NCBI GenBank assembly: GCA_001898075.1
Contig: MKSD01000001.1
Span: forward strand, 372,001-436,000
Direction of reading: 5' to 3'
From: Alphaproteobacteria bacterium 40-19
GTDB taxonomy: Bacteria > Pseudomonadota > Alphaproteobacteria > Holosporales > Holosporaceae
Length of the DNA stretch: 64,000 nt
Every line of letters starts with the position of its first letter. The stretch's first letter is position 1. The notes beneath the pieces are model-generated. The model made no database searches, was not told where the DNA came from, and saw nothing but the letters and a program-made list of their open reading frames with translations. Made by a program: the position numbers and the translations under genes. Shown one piece after another: positions 45,224-54,056 of the stretch.

Positions 45224-46246
45224 ATGAGTTCCAAACTAGACACCATTTCTCAGCACTCAACACTTATAGACAGCCAATCTTGGCTATTTCGCCGCAATCC
45301 GGTCTATAAACCCTTTCGTTATCCTTTTGCCTACGAGGCCTGGTTGCAACAACAACGCTTGCACTGGCTGCCGGAAGAAGTTTCCATGGCAGAGGATCTG
45401 CGAGATTGGAACTTTCACCTCAGCCCTTCGGAAAAAAACCTTTTAACCCAGATTTTCCGCTTTTTTACTCAGATGGACGTAGAGGTAGGAGAGTGTTATT
45501 TAAAGACTTACTGTCGCTATTTTGAACCCATTGAAATAAAAATGATGTTTGCTGCTTTTGTGAATATAGAAAGCATCCATATCGCCGGATATGCCCATCT
45601 TTTAGATAGTTTAGGTATTTCAGAAGTTGAATATCAAGCATTTTTCCAATACAAGGAAATGAAAGATAAATGGGAGTACATGCAAGACTTTTGTAATCCC
45701 CAAAGCGTATCTGACATGGCCATGACCCTTGCCGTGTTTAGCGCCTTTACAGAAGGTCTGCAGCTGTTTGCATCTTTTGCCATTTTATTGAACTTCCCAC
45801 GCTTTAACAAAATGAAAGGTATGGGGCAGATCGTCACATGGTCTGTCAGAGATGAGACCTTGCACGTTCATTCTTTGATGCAATTGTTTCATATCATGGT
45901 CCAAGAGCACCCTCATATTTGGACCCCGGAATTGCAAGAGGCCATCACAAACGCAGGCCGCGAAATTGTAAAGCATGAGGATGCATTTGTAGACCTGGCC
46001 TTTGAACAAGGAGAACTCCAGGGCTTAACTGCTGCAGAAGTAAAAAATTATGTGCGTTTTATTGCTGATCGCAGATTAGACCAATTGGGACTTCCAAAAA
46101 TTTATCACATCTCGGAAAACCCGTTGCCTTGGATGGACTCTCTACTGATGGGGGTCGAGTTCAGTAACTTCTTTGAAACTCGGGCTACAGAGTATTCTAA
46201 AGCTTCTACTACTGGCACCTGGAATGATGTTTTTGGTAATGAATAA
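45224..46246 (+). CDS. nrdB: Ribonucleoside-diphosphate reductase class Ia, beta subunit
   Basis: A 340-residue diiron subunit. Metal ligands are found in AEDLRDWNF (Asp/Glu), NIESIHIAGYAHLLDSL (Glu, His, and the radical Tyr at the E. coli Tyr122 position) and VRDETLHVHSL (Glu, His). Retention of the Tyr argues for a tyrosyl-radical class Ia enzyme. A ribosome binding site (AGGGAGAA) precedes the ATG at 45224. Operon with nrdA. Full length. Confidence 0.95.
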   Translation: MSSKLDTISQHSTLIDSQSWLFRRNPVYKPFRYPFAYEAWLQQQRLHWLPEEVSMAEDLRDWNFHLSPSEKNLLTQIFRFFTQMDVEVGECYLKTYCRYFEPIEIKMMFAAFVNIESIHIAGYAHLLDSLGISEVEYQAFFQYKEMKDKWEYMQDFCNPQSVSDMAMTLAVFSAFTEGLQLFASFAILLNFPRFNKMKGMGQIVTWSVRDETLHVHSLMQLFHIMVQEHPHIWTPELQEAITNAGREIVKHEDAFVDLAFEQGELQGLTAAEVKNYVRFIADRRLDQLGLPKIYHISENPLPWMDSLLMGVEFSNFFETRATEYSKASTTGTWNDVFGNE

Positions 46247-46276
46247 CAACGTAATCTGAAATAAAAAAACCTTAAA

Positions 46277-46314
46277 AATCAGAGCCTTTTCTTTAAAAAT
46301 TTCAGGCTCTGATT
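46277..46314 (-). repeat. Hairpin repeat, copy 1; terminator-like
   Basis: AATCAGAGCC (46277-46286) pairs with GGCTCTGATT (46305-46314). On the minus strand it is followed by a T-rich run, so it can end transcription of the broken gene at 46325-46865. Read on the minus strand it is nearly the same sequence as the hairpin at 49065-49099 on the plus strand. Confidence 0.6.
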
Positions 46315-46324
46315 GTGTTAAGAT

Positions 46325-46865
46325 CTAATCTTCTTCTAAATCCTTTAACTCTGTTTCCACTTTTACGATCTCATCATTCATCTCATTGATCCTCCGATCA
46401 TAGGTATTATTGAACTGAGTATCAAGCACAGAAGAAGCTCCATAATTTTTGAAAAAGCACGCGTTGTCGATTTTTTCTATATGCTTTCTAAGAACCCCCA
46501 GCTTCTGATAGGTACCTTCTTTCTTTGCTGAAACAGGATCCTCGTTTATTTGCCTATAAACCTTTTCAGTTTCATCATCATAAACATCATTCTGAATGGG
46601 GATAACTGTAATTTTCTTGTTCTCAGTATAAGCACTATCAAATTCTTTCTTAAAAGCCTCTTTTGTTTCTAATAAATCGGCAAGAAGGTTTGTTTTTTGA
46701 TTTACGAGTAATTGCTTCGTTATTTTTTTTCGTTTTCTCCTCTTTTTCTAAAATTTTATTTCCCGTTTTCTCTTTCCCTGCTTGAACAAAAGGGGCATTA
46801 TAAAAAAATTTACTTTCATTGTATAAAAAAAACAAAAACTCAATTACAATGTTAATATAAAACAT
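46325..46865 (-). pseudogene. Frameshifted exported protein gene
   Basis: Two frames make one protein. The first, from ATG 46865, has a hydrophobic N-terminus (IEFLFFLYNESKFF) and FVQAGKEKTG, reaching an A8 tract at about 46722-46729. One fewer A would continue into a second open frame, otherwise lacking a start, that runs KQLLVNQKTNLLADLLETKE onward, through KITVIPIQNDVYDDETEKVY, and ends VETELKDLEED at 46325. The joined product is about 180 residues, charged and mostly helical. No family was recognised. The total length is a multiple of three plus one, as a single-base insertion predicts. Confidence 0.6.
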
Positions 46866-46939
46866 TGTCTCTTTTAATTAGTTTAAATTTCTGTACTAAT
46901 AAAAAAATAAACTTTTAAAGATTTTTTATTCCACCTAGT

Positions 46940-48367
46940 CTACCTATAGCCTGCAGAGTGCTGATGATTTGCCGCAGGATGGGTGTGTGGCTTCACAATC
47001 GCAGGATTAAAACCGTTTGGGTGCGCATTAAAACCATTTGGATGAGGATTAAAACCGTTTGGATGAGGATGACTTTGCGGATGGTTTTTAGTTTCTGTCA
47101 AAACAGGAGCCTTACTGCAATGTTTAAGATTTTGTGTCAATTGCTGCTGGTGCTGTTGCACCTTTTTATAGCCAGGATCTGTCGTATGCATATGATGCAG
47201 TTGACTATCAAGTAAAGCCTTTTCGTGCACAAGCCTTGAACAATCGACCGGCAAAGGGGCCCCATTAGGATGCTTCAAGATAACAATTTGATTCATTTCT
47301 TCTTTGATCAAGTCCCATTCTTTGGTACAATTGGTAAAATTAAGTAACAAACTTTCTATTTTATTTCTTAGATCCACCGCAAAAGACGTTAAATCCGCCA
47401 AAGCACTGTCTTGGTTAATCATGGCAGTAAGCTCATTGGGAATAGCCCTCATTTTAATAAGTTCCTTATTCTTTGCATCGTAATCCTGGGTGATCATTTG
47501 GTATTTATGCGTAATCTCAGGATCAATTTCGTGGACATCCTTACCCGTTGACTGGGCCTTTGTAATAACAGCTTTTGCATGCGAAAAGAACTGCTTTAAT
47601 TGTTCAGGGAAATCCCCCAGGAATACCGATATTTCCTGCGCTGTCTTGTAATAAATAGCTTGAATTTTATTCGTCAACTCAGCCACTTTATGAGCTTCTT
47701 GTTGCTGTTCAAGATTTACAGTAGAATCTGAAGCAGCAGCACTGCTGTCCCCCTGAGGTACAGTTTGGGGCTGAGTATCCGCAGTTGGAGTTTGCTTTAG
47801 TAGTTGCTGAGCATTTTGAGAGTTGACCTCATTGGGTTGAGGAGCAGACTGAGTCTGGGGAACAGGGCCCGAAGGCTGCGCCGCTGATGTTGCTTTCAAA
47901 GAGGGCGTCGATTGAATTTTGATGAGGGCCATTTTCATATCCTCGATTTTACCCATAGACATTCCCAATTTGCGCTCTGCTTCTGCAATCTTGTCGTCTA
48001 CTTGCTTTTGATATACAAGATCCTTGGATGCATTGGCCACTGTAAGGTTTTGCTTTAGATTCAAAAGATTAGAAAGCTTTTCATCGTAAAAGGCGCTTAG
48101 CTCATTGACCTGACCTTGCAGGGTTTCTGGCGGACTAGACTGGCCAACCAAGATATCCTGAATGGCCGAGGAAACTGAAGAAACCCTTGCCCCAAAATCG
48201 CCCAAAATATTTTCAATACTTTTATCTATGGAATCAGGTGCCACCGAAGGTTGCAAAGTAGGTGTTGATATCGCAGGAACCACAGGACTTACTTGAACCG
48301 CAAAACAGTACCCCCCTTTCAACCCTATTCCCCATAGAAACAAATAAATTTTTTTGATATTCATCAT
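46940..48367 (-). CDS. Exported coiled-coil protein with C-terminal HPNGFN repeats
   Basis: A 475-residue protein with a signal peptide (MMNIKKIYLFLWGIGLKGGY, then CFA). Two helical/coiled-coil regions (about 45-155 and 225-415) flank a Gln/Pro/Ser/Ala-rich linker (about 158-220). The C-terminus carries three copies of HPNGFN in a row with a fourth variant, then a His-rich tail (HTHPAANHQHS). The repeats come from a near-identical 21-base unit around 47015-47070. Function unknown; the His-rich end could bind metal, but that is speculation. It lies in the block between the two hairpin repeats. Confidence 0.6.
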   Translation of the reverse strand: MMNIKKIYLFLWGIGLKGGYCFAVQVSPVVPAISTPTLQPSVAPDSIDKSIENILGDFGARVSSVSSAIQDILVGQSSPPETLQGQVNELSAFYDEKLSNLLNLKQNLTVANASKDLVYQKQVDDKIAEAERKLGMSMGKIEDMKMALIKIQSTPSLKATSAAQPSGPVPQTQSAPQPNEVNSQNAQQLLKQTPTADTQPQTVPQGDSSAAASDSTVNLEQQQEAHKVAELTNKIQAIYYKTAQEISVFLGDFPEQLKQFFSHAKAVITKAQSTGKDVHEIDPEITHKYQMITQDYDAKNKELIKMRAIPNELTAMINQDSALADLTSFAVDLRNKIESLLLNFTNCTKEWDLIKEEMNQIVILKHPNGAPLPVDCSRLVHEKALLDSQLHHMHTTDPGYKKVQQHQQQLTQNLKHCSKAPVLTETKNHPQSHPHPNGFNPHPNGFNAHPNGFNPAIVKPHTHPAANHQHSAGYR

Positions 48368-48567
48368 GAAAGTCTTTTTTAAAATATTTTATCTGAATAA
48401 TATTAATAAAAAATTTCTACAAAAAAACTAATTAATTTTCTATAATCTGTTTTGGTTCAACTAATAAAATATGCTGCACTTTAGCAAGATAAAGCGTGTT
48501 ATGCTCGATTGACTGTAACCTTTTTAGGAGACTTCTATTAAAGTTTAATAATAAAGTTGCTTTTAAA

Positions 48568-48738
48568 ATGAAATTAAAATTTTTTACAATGGCCTTATTA
48601 GGGGTATTTTATTTTCCTGTTGTTCAATCTGGGAAAAAAGCTCAGGAAAATGAAAGATCGGAAGAGGAAGATTCTTCAGAAATTGAATTATATAATATGT
48701 TTGCTCCTAAAAAATTCGAAATAAAAAAGAAGAAATAG
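48568..48738 (+). CDS. Short exported protein, probably the N-terminal part of a broken gene
   Basis: 56 residues from ATG 48568 with a clear signal peptide (MKLKFFTMALLGVFYFPVVQ), then an acidic stretch and MFAPKKFEIKKKK before a stop. A different frame continues coding-like (EEIERYINNYLDI type sequence) past the stop if one base is added in the A6 tract at 48723-48728. It is likely the first part of a gene whose last part is the open frame at 48782-49048. Confidence 0.45.
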   Translation: MKLKFFTMALLGVFYFPVVQSGKKAQENERSEEEDSSEIELYNMFAPKKFEIKKKK

Positions 48739-48781
48739 AAGAGCGTTATATTAATAATTATTTGGATATAAGATGTTTTGA

Positions 48782-49048
48782 ATGGGGTTTATAAAATTCA
48801 TGAGCTTCCAGATAGATACGGTTGAAGTTCATGAGCAATTGCAAGGCATTGAAGCTGTATTAAAAGATGCTTGGGAAACTGATCCCAATATACCTGATCG
48901 GAAAAAAATTGAAGAAATAGAAAACGAAGCCAATCTCTCAAAAGTAGAAAAAGGAGTAGCTCAATTGAAAAATAAAGATTCTTCATCAGAAAGTGAAGAT
49001 TTTGAAAAAAAAGAAAAAACAATAAAAAACACGGAACAAAAAGATTAA
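48782..49048 (+). CDS. Charged helical protein, probably the C-terminal part of the same broken gene
   Basis: 88 residues with no signal peptide: a short N-terminus, then a Lys/Glu/Ser-rich helical tail (IDTVEVHEQLQGIEAVLKDA, SSSESEDFEKKEK). At least two frame changes separate it from the signal-peptide fragment at 48568-48738. The tail resembles the charged ends of other exported proteins here. A separate small gene cannot be excluded. Confidence 0.35.
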   Translation: MGFIKFMSFQIDTVEVHEQLQGIEAVLKDAWETDPNIPDRKKIEEIENEANLSKVEKGVAQLKNKDSSSESEDFEKKEKTIKNTEQKD

Positions 49049-49064
49049 ATTTAAATTTTAACTC

Positions 49065-49099
49065 AATCAGAGCCTGAAAAATTTGAAGAACAGGCTCTG
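49065..49099 (+). repeat. Hairpin repeat, copy 2
   Basis: CAGAGCCTG (49068-49076) pairs with CAGGCTCTG (49091-49099). The 12-base start AATCAGAGCCTG and much of the loop match the other copy at 46277-46314 in opposite orientation. It lies just after the charged helical gene and before fabD, so it may serve as a terminator. Confidence 0.55.
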
Positions 49100-49170
49100 G
49101 CTTGCAATGCTCTGACTTTTCTTTTCCCAGTGTTTTCGTTACAGTGAAGAAAAGCTTTTTTTAGATACCC

Positions 49171-50112
49171 ATGATTGCAGCAGTTTTCCCCGGACAAGGG
49201 TCCCAATATATTGGAATGGGACAGGATTTATGTCAGCAATTTCCCATAGCAGTCCAGCGTCTAGAAGAAGCCGAAGATGTTCTAAAAGAAAACTTAAGGG
49301 ACATCATGTGGAACAGCGCTCCGGAAGTCTTAAATCAAACACGCTGGACTCAACCTTGTCTTCTGACCCTCAGCGTAGCTATTTTCGATATTTTACGCAG
49401 TGAATCTAATTTAAAATACGCATTTTTTGCAGGACATTCATTAGGAGAGTACAGCAGCTTAGTGGCCGGAGAAAGCTTGAGTTTTAAAGATACCTTGATA
49501 GCGGTTCAAAATCGGGCTCGTATTATGTCTTTATGTGAAGACGGTGGCATGGTAGCAGTGATCGGGTTGCCTTTGACGGTGGTGAAAACTTTCTTAGATG
49601 AGCACAAAGATTTGCAAGTTTTTATCGCCAATGATAACAGCCCCGGACAAGTTGTCCTCAGCGGCCTGCCCCAACATCTTGCTGCTATTCAAAAAGAACT
49701 TAAAGATCTGGGCGCCAGAATGATCATCACGTTAAATGTCAGCGGCGCTTTTCACAGTCCTTTTATGCAAAAAGCTCAGGAAGAATTTCAGCCCTACCTT
49801 GAAGATGTCACTTTTCAGGACAGCAAAGTCCCCATTTTCATGAATACATCCGCCCTTGCCTATACCCAAGGATATGAACTGAAAGAGCAATTAAAAAAAC
49901 AGATCTCCAGCCCCGTCCGGTGGCGAGAGATTCAAGAGCATCTGGTAGAATACAGCTGCAATACTTTCATAGAAATAGGGCCAGGAAAAGTCTTAAAAGG
50001 GTTGGCAGATCGCAGCGTTCCCAGCGTCAAGACTTACCTTACAGGCACTTTCGAAGCTTTGAGTGCTTTTTTAAAAAATGATGCGCCATGTCTTGCCTGC
50101 GCGATCCCTTAA
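49171..50112 (+). CDS. fabD: Malonyl CoA-ACP transacylase
   Basis: A 313-residue FabD that loads malonate on acyl carrier protein for fatty acid synthesis. FPGQGSQYIGMG is at the start, the nucleophile Ser in GHSLGEYSSL (about 90-99), and the catalytic His in SGAFHSPFM (about 195-203), with EIGPGKVLKGL near the C-terminus. The 3' end overlaps the next gene (ispB) by 25 bases, so the two are coupled. Confidence 0.95.
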   Translation: MIAAVFPGQGSQYIGMGQDLCQQFPIAVQRLEEAEDVLKENLRDIMWNSAPEVLNQTRWTQPCLLTLSVAIFDILRSESNLKYAFFAGHSLGEYSSLVAGESLSFKDTLIAVQNRARIMSLCEDGGMVAVIGLPLTVVKTFLDEHKDLQVFIANDNSPGQVVLSGLPQHLAAIQKELKDLGARMIITLNVSGAFHSPFMQKAQEEFQPYLEDVTFQDSKVPIFMNTSALAYTQGYELKEQLKKQISSPVRWREIQEHLVEYSCNTFIEIGPGKVLKGLADRSVPSVKTYLTGTFEALSAFLKNDAPCLACAIP

Positions 50113-51071
50113 GATGGTCTGAGCTCTTCAATTTTCCCCAGTGGCAAGATTTTAAAGCCTCTTTGCAACAAGACCTTCAAGCTTTTCCGCCCGAGTATGC
50201 CTTAGTTATTGCGCCTCTGCTCACTGCGGGAGGTCAACGAATCCGTCCTCTTTTATGTTTCCTGTGTGCCCAGGCCTGTGGATTGGAACAGTCTAAAAAA
50301 GAAAAGCTTGTATTTCTGGCTAAGGCCGGCGAGTATCTTCATCTGGCTAGCCTGCTGCACGACGATGTGATGGATCAGGGCTGCCTACGCAGGAATCTTC
50401 CTTGCGCCCATCGAATCTGGGGAAATCGACGCGCTATTCTGGCAGGAGATTTCCTGTTAAGTCAAGGATTAAAAGCTCTGATTGCTATTCATCATTCACC
50501 TATTCTATCCCTGTTTCAAAAAACAATGTCTGCCATGACTTTGGGACAGATGAAAGAAGAAAACATCCAGTGGACATCTTCGATCAAAAACTACTTACAA
50601 GTTTGCAGATATAAAACCGCTGCTTTATTTTCCACTTTGTGCCACAGTGCTGGTTGCTTAACAGATGAATATCCCGCAACCTTACACAACTTACACCACT
50701 TTGGGCATTTTTTAGGAATGGCCTTCCAAATTATGGATGATTGTTGGGATGTATCTCCCCCAAAAGATTGGGGTAAAAAACCTTTTCAGGATTTTTATGA
50801 TCAGAAAATAACATTTCCTACTTTAATGGCTTGGCAACGTAGTTCTTCTGCTGATCAAATCGCGTTAGAACATCTGTTCAAAGCCCCCTGCGCCAACGGG
50901 CAAGAAGCTCTGATGCAGATTTTAAAAAAGTACAACGCCATTCATGATAGTTTAGAAAGCGCAAAACGTTATGGGCAAAAAGCTTTTTCCTGCCTGACAT
51001 CTCTTTCACCTAGTAAAGCAGTTGGAAACTTGAAAGAAATCACCCGCCTTCTGTTGCAATACGATTATTAA
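50088..51071 (+). CDS. ispB: Polyprenyl diphosphate synthase (trans-isoprenyl, IspB family)
   Basis: A 327-residue trans-isoprenyl diphosphate synthase. First Asp-rich motif LLHDDVMD (about 93-100) and second MDDCWD (about 215-220), with GGQRIRPLL and RLNLPCAHRIWGNRRAILAGDFLL-like segments (quoted in part). It makes the polyprenyl side chain for ubiquinone. It overlaps fabD by 25 bases. Chain length cannot be read from the sequence. Confidence 0.88.
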   Translation: MSCLRDPLRWSELFNFPQWQDFKASLQQDLQAFPPEYALVIAPLLTAGGQRIRPLLCFLCAQACGLEQSKKEKLVFLAKAGEYLHLASLLHDDVMDQGCLRRNLPCAHRIWGNRRAILAGDFLLSQGLKALIAIHHSPILSLFQKTMSAMTLGQMKEENIQWTSSIKNYLQVCRYKTAALFSTLCHSAGCLTDEYPATLHNLHHFGHFLGMAFQIMDDCWDVSPPKDWGKKPFQDFYDQKITFPTLMAWQRSSSADQIALEHLFKAPCANGQEALMQILKKYNAIHDSLESAKRYGQKAFSCLTSLSPSKAVGNLKEITRLLLQYDY

Positions 51072-51138
51072 GCGCTTTCAATATATCTTTTCCTGCCCTA
51101 TTCTTCTAGAATCTTTCATCTTAAGTTCAAAGAAGACC

Positions 51139-51939
51139 CTATTTATCTTTGATCACCCTTTCAGGCCTCAAAGTTCTTTTCTTCGAAATGAGATGACTTT
51201 TTATATTTTTATTGGCCCCATGGCTTTGTGGCAATTCTAATAAAGTTTTTTCTGAACCATTTTTAAACGGGGACTTCAATTGATCCAAGGGAATAGGTTT
51301 TTTTTCACAACTTATTTTATAATTCAAAATATTATAAATATTAGATTTTATTAATTCTTGAGTCATTTTTTCTTTTCCTTCTTCCGAAGCTAAGAAAATG
51401 TTTGCTTGAAATTTACGAAAAGAGCCATATTTTCCCCAATTTAAAATTTTTCCTATACGATTGAGGTCTTTTACTGAATAAAGATCCTGAATACTTTCTA
51501 CAATCGCATCTTGTTCAAAAGCTAAATCATTTTCACAGACCCTAAAACTAATAGAGGATACGGGTGGAACAGACATCATGAAATGCTTTGCACCACTGGA
51601 ACTTTCATCATTAAAAGCTTCTTTCAATAGAAACTTTATTGCGTCTATACGAGATTGAAGTTCTCTGTTTCTTTGACGTTCGTCTGTATCTTCTAATCTG
51701 AAATCTAAAATCAAAGTAGGGGCAACTTCATTTTGAACTTTATCATCAATTCGTTGAAAATTTTCTAGTAACAGATTCCACACTTTATGCTGATGAGGTT
51801 CCATTCCCTTATCCCAGTATGTAACAGTAAATTCTGTACTGTTTTTTTCTTCCTTTTTTGTATTAGATTTTTTAGTTCCATTGGCAGAAGCAGATAAAGC
51901 AACGAATAAAATTAAAAAAACACTGATTGGTCTTAACAT
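51139..51939 (-). CDS. Exported protein of unknown function
   Basis: About 266 residues from ATG 51939 (ATG 51960 is possible) with a signal peptide MLRPISVFLILFVALSASA. The mature part begins with a Lys/Asn/Glu linker, then a globular region (TEFTVTYWDKG, LLLENFQRIDDKVQNEVAPT, FRLEDTDERQRN, SISFRVCENDLAFEQ) and a basic tail. No family was recognised. The gene stands alone, divergent from the exported protein at 52119. Confidence 0.55.
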   Translation of the reverse strand: MLRPISVFLILFVALSASANGTKKSNTKKEEKNSTEFTVTYWDKGMEPHQHKVWNLLLENFQRIDDKVQNEVAPTLILDFRLEDTDERQRNRELQSRIDAIKFLLKEAFNDESSSGAKHFMMSVPPVSSISFRVCENDLAFEQDAIVESIQDLYSVKDLNRIGKILNWGKYGSFRKFQANIFLASEEGKEKMTQELIKSNIYNILNYKISCEKKPIPLDQLKSPFKNGSEKTLLELPQSHGANKNIKSHLISKKRTLRPERVIKDK

Positions 51940-52118
51940 GGTCATCATGAATTCAAACATGTCCCAACGTTAGCAAAAAAAATATTTTGTGCCAACGTCT
52001 TCATTTTTTTACAATACGTTAAATCGCGCAGGAAACTGCAATGCGTCACCTCATTTCCTTTACATTTATAAAAATTTTCTTTATAATTTTTTTTCAATGT
52101 TCTTTTAAGGGCAGGAAA

Positions 52119-52691
52119 ATGAAAAAAATTTTATGGATTTTCAGCTTTATATCTACACAACACTCTTTTGCAACAACACCACTTTATTGGAAAATGGCAT
52201 TTTTTGAAAATGAGTCAAGAACTGAGAGTTCTTCTGATAGTGGACGTATTACACAGAAAAGCAAAGAAGTACAACCACTATTAGAAAAAGGATTTTACAA
52301 TTTATTCCATGAAGTCAAAAACAAATATATTAAATTCAACGAAAAAGAAATGGACATACTTGAAGCTATGATTAATAAGGTAGGATTGTTTGCTGAGGAA
52401 GCTCGTTCCAAAAACCCTACACAGCCTTACGAAGAAACAAACACGGAAGAAGAAGGCTGTTCTTATAGAACCTCTTGTTATACGCTTTCCCCTAATCCAG
52501 AAATAAAAACCTACAGATTAACCGCTAAATACGGAACACAATTTACTCTTGTAACCTGGGTGAGTAGAAAAAAGCTTGCTGATACACTGCCTCTTGCACT
52601 CAACGATGAAGAAGAATTTTCAGAAGAAAGTAGATCTACCGAATCTCATTTATCTAGCTTTTCCCACACACAGGAACTAGAAATCTTGTAA
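52119..52691 (+). CDS. Exported protein of unknown function sharing motifs with the gene at 7078
   Basis: 190 residues from ATG 52119, which has AAGGG upstream; the frame also opens at 52041 with a hydrophobic extension. The signal peptide is MKKILWIFSFISTQHSFA. Ser-rich linker, a helical part, a disulfide-prone CSYRTSC, and a C-terminal part with KYGTQFTLVTW and LADTLPLALNDEEEF. KYGxxF(A/T)L and LPLALND(Q/E) also occur in the 447-residue protein at 7078-8421, a possible shared domain. The function is unknown. Confidence 0.55.
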   Translation: MKKILWIFSFISTQHSFATTPLYWKMAFFENESRTESSSDSGRITQKSKEVQPLLEKGFYNLFHEVKNKYIKFNEKEMDILEAMINKVGLFAEEARSKNPTQPYEETNTEEEGCSYRTSCYTLSPNPEIKTYRLTAKYGTQFTLVTWVSRKKLADTLPLALNDEEEFSEESRSTESHLSSFSHTQELEIL

Positions 52692-52747
52692 CCCTTCTAC
52701 AGATCTGTTAGCATAAAATGATGCTAGGGCAAAAATACTAACGGATT

Positions 52748-53458
52748 TTGAAAATAAAAACTGCTATCTTTTCTTCTATTTTTTTATGTGGTTTCTGTTT
52801 TTCAGATTGTCATTCTATCGTTATTAACAAAATTAAAGGCTGCAAAGAAAAAAAAGTTTTGCTGACTTTTGATGATGGTCCTAGCTCTAAGGTCACACCT
52901 CAGATCCTGAAAATTCTGGAAAAGCATGGTATTAAGGCCATCTTTTTCGTGCTGGGTCAGCGCATCACAAAAGCAACAGACCTTCTTTTAAAGAATATGG
53001 TACAAAAAGGCCACTTATTGGCGAACCATTCTTTTGATCATAAGTCTATGACAAAAATCTGCAAAGCACAGCAACTAGGCATTTTAATAAAAACCAACCA
53101 GGCTATTTCCCCTTATCAAAAAGAAATTGTATGGTTTCGGCCTCCTTACGGCAGCTATAACGCTGAAACTATTTCCAGTACTAAACAATTAGGAATGATG
53201 ATCATGATGTGGAGCATCGATACTTTTGATTGGAAACGTCCTTCTTTTAAGACAGTGTGGGGTAGAATTCAGCCCAACTTACAACCAGGCTCTATTATCC
53301 TATTTCACGATATTCATAAAAATACAGCCGATAGTTTAGAAAAAGTTATTTGTGCGATTAAAGCTGAAGGTTTTGATTTTATTAATCCTCAAGAGGCTGC
53401 GTCTTTGGTGTGTCTGCCTACAGAAACACCTCCTGCAAAAATAGACGAAAATCCTTAA
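52748..53458 (+). CDS. Polysaccharide deacetylase (NodB-type, CE4)
   Basis: A 236-residue protein starting at TTG 52748 with a signal peptide (about 1-20). The CE4 motifs are in order: TFDDGP (motif 1, about 38-43), NHSFDH (motif 2), RPPYGSY (motif 3), the W of MMWSIDTFDW (motif 4) and FHDIH (motif 5). These enzymes remove acetyl groups from chitin-type oligosaccharides or peptidoglycan, in the periplasm here. Deacetylation of its own wall may blunt lysozyme-like host defence; that is inference. It converges on dciA with a four-base overlap of the 3' ends. Confidence 0.88.
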   Translation: MKIKTAIFSSIFLCGFCFSDCHSIVINKIKGCKEKKVLLTFDDGPSSKVTPQILKILEKHGIKAIFFVLGQRITKATDLLLKNMVQKGHLLANHSFDHKSMTKICKAQQLGILIKTNQAISPYQKEIVWFRPPYGSYNAETISSTKQLGMMIMMWSIDTFDWKRPSFKTVWGRIQPNLQPGSIILFHDIHKNTADSLEKVICAIKAEGFDFINPQEAASLVCLPTETPPAKIDENP

Positions 53459-53967
53459 GAAGGTGCCTTTGCTTTAGAAGCTTCCAAAGCTTGGGCCAGG
53501 CCCACCAGGGCATTTTTCAAAGTTTCTGGAAGGTTAGAAAGTTCAGGATGGCGCTTTAAAAATTCGTCTTGCGAAGTCACTATCTCTTCCGAAACCACAA
53601 CAGGAACAAATTTTTCTGAATGCTGAATATTGTCTTGACGATACACAATGCGAGCAATGGTGTTCGACCCCAGGTACTGATTGACTCTTTGCAAAATAGA
53701 ATAAGTCCAGGAAGAAGATTTTAGCATCATGCTGGGGTGTATTTTCACATACAAAATACTTTGCTTATCTTGAGGGATAATTTTTTCAGCCAACGTATAA
53801 CGCCCAATTTCTTGCCCCACCACCAAGGGCCACTCCCTTAAAAGATTGCTGTACATAAATTCTTTTGTTTTAAAGACGGCATCTAAACTGTCTTGACACA
53901 CTTGAGCCAAAGATAACCATTTTAAGTTACGATTATTTTTTGAACTGAAACGCTTTTGCTGCACCAA
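53455..53967 (-). CDS. dciA: DUF721 protein, DciA-like helicase loader
   Basis: A 170-residue protein with the DUF721 pattern: LREWPLVVGQEIGRYTLAEK (about 43-62), a conserved LYVKIHPSMMLKSSSWTYS and INQYLGSNTIARIVYRQD-type segment (VNQYLGSNTIARIVYRQD). DciA loads the replicative helicase DnaB in bacteria that lack DnaC/DnaI. The C-terminal 50 residues are an extra tail. Starts at TTG 53967 or the adjacent GTG. Confidence 0.7.
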   Translation of the reverse strand: MVQQKRFSSKNNRNLKWLSLAQVCQDSLDAVFKTKEFMYSNLLREWPLVVGQEIGRYTLAEKIIPQDKQSILYVKIHPSMMLKSSSWTYSILQRVNQYLGSNTIARIVYRQDNIQHSEKFVPVVVSEEIVTSQDEFLKRHPELSNLPETLKNALVGLAQALEASKAKAPS

Positions 53968-54056
53968 AGAATTTGATTAAGGGCATCGAATAACTAGTCT
54001 AACAAAATCTTGCACCTTCGGCGAAGAGGTTCAAATAAAAATTAATAAAAAAACAT

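Noticed and set aside
46990-47090. Short 21-base tandem repeats as a CRISPR array
   Set aside because: The units are directly adjacent, have no spacers and encode HPNGFN in frame.
46958-47215. 85-codon plus-strand frame opposite the HPNGFN repeats
   Set aside because: Antisense to a longer signal-peptide protein; its apparent repeats are those of the other strand.
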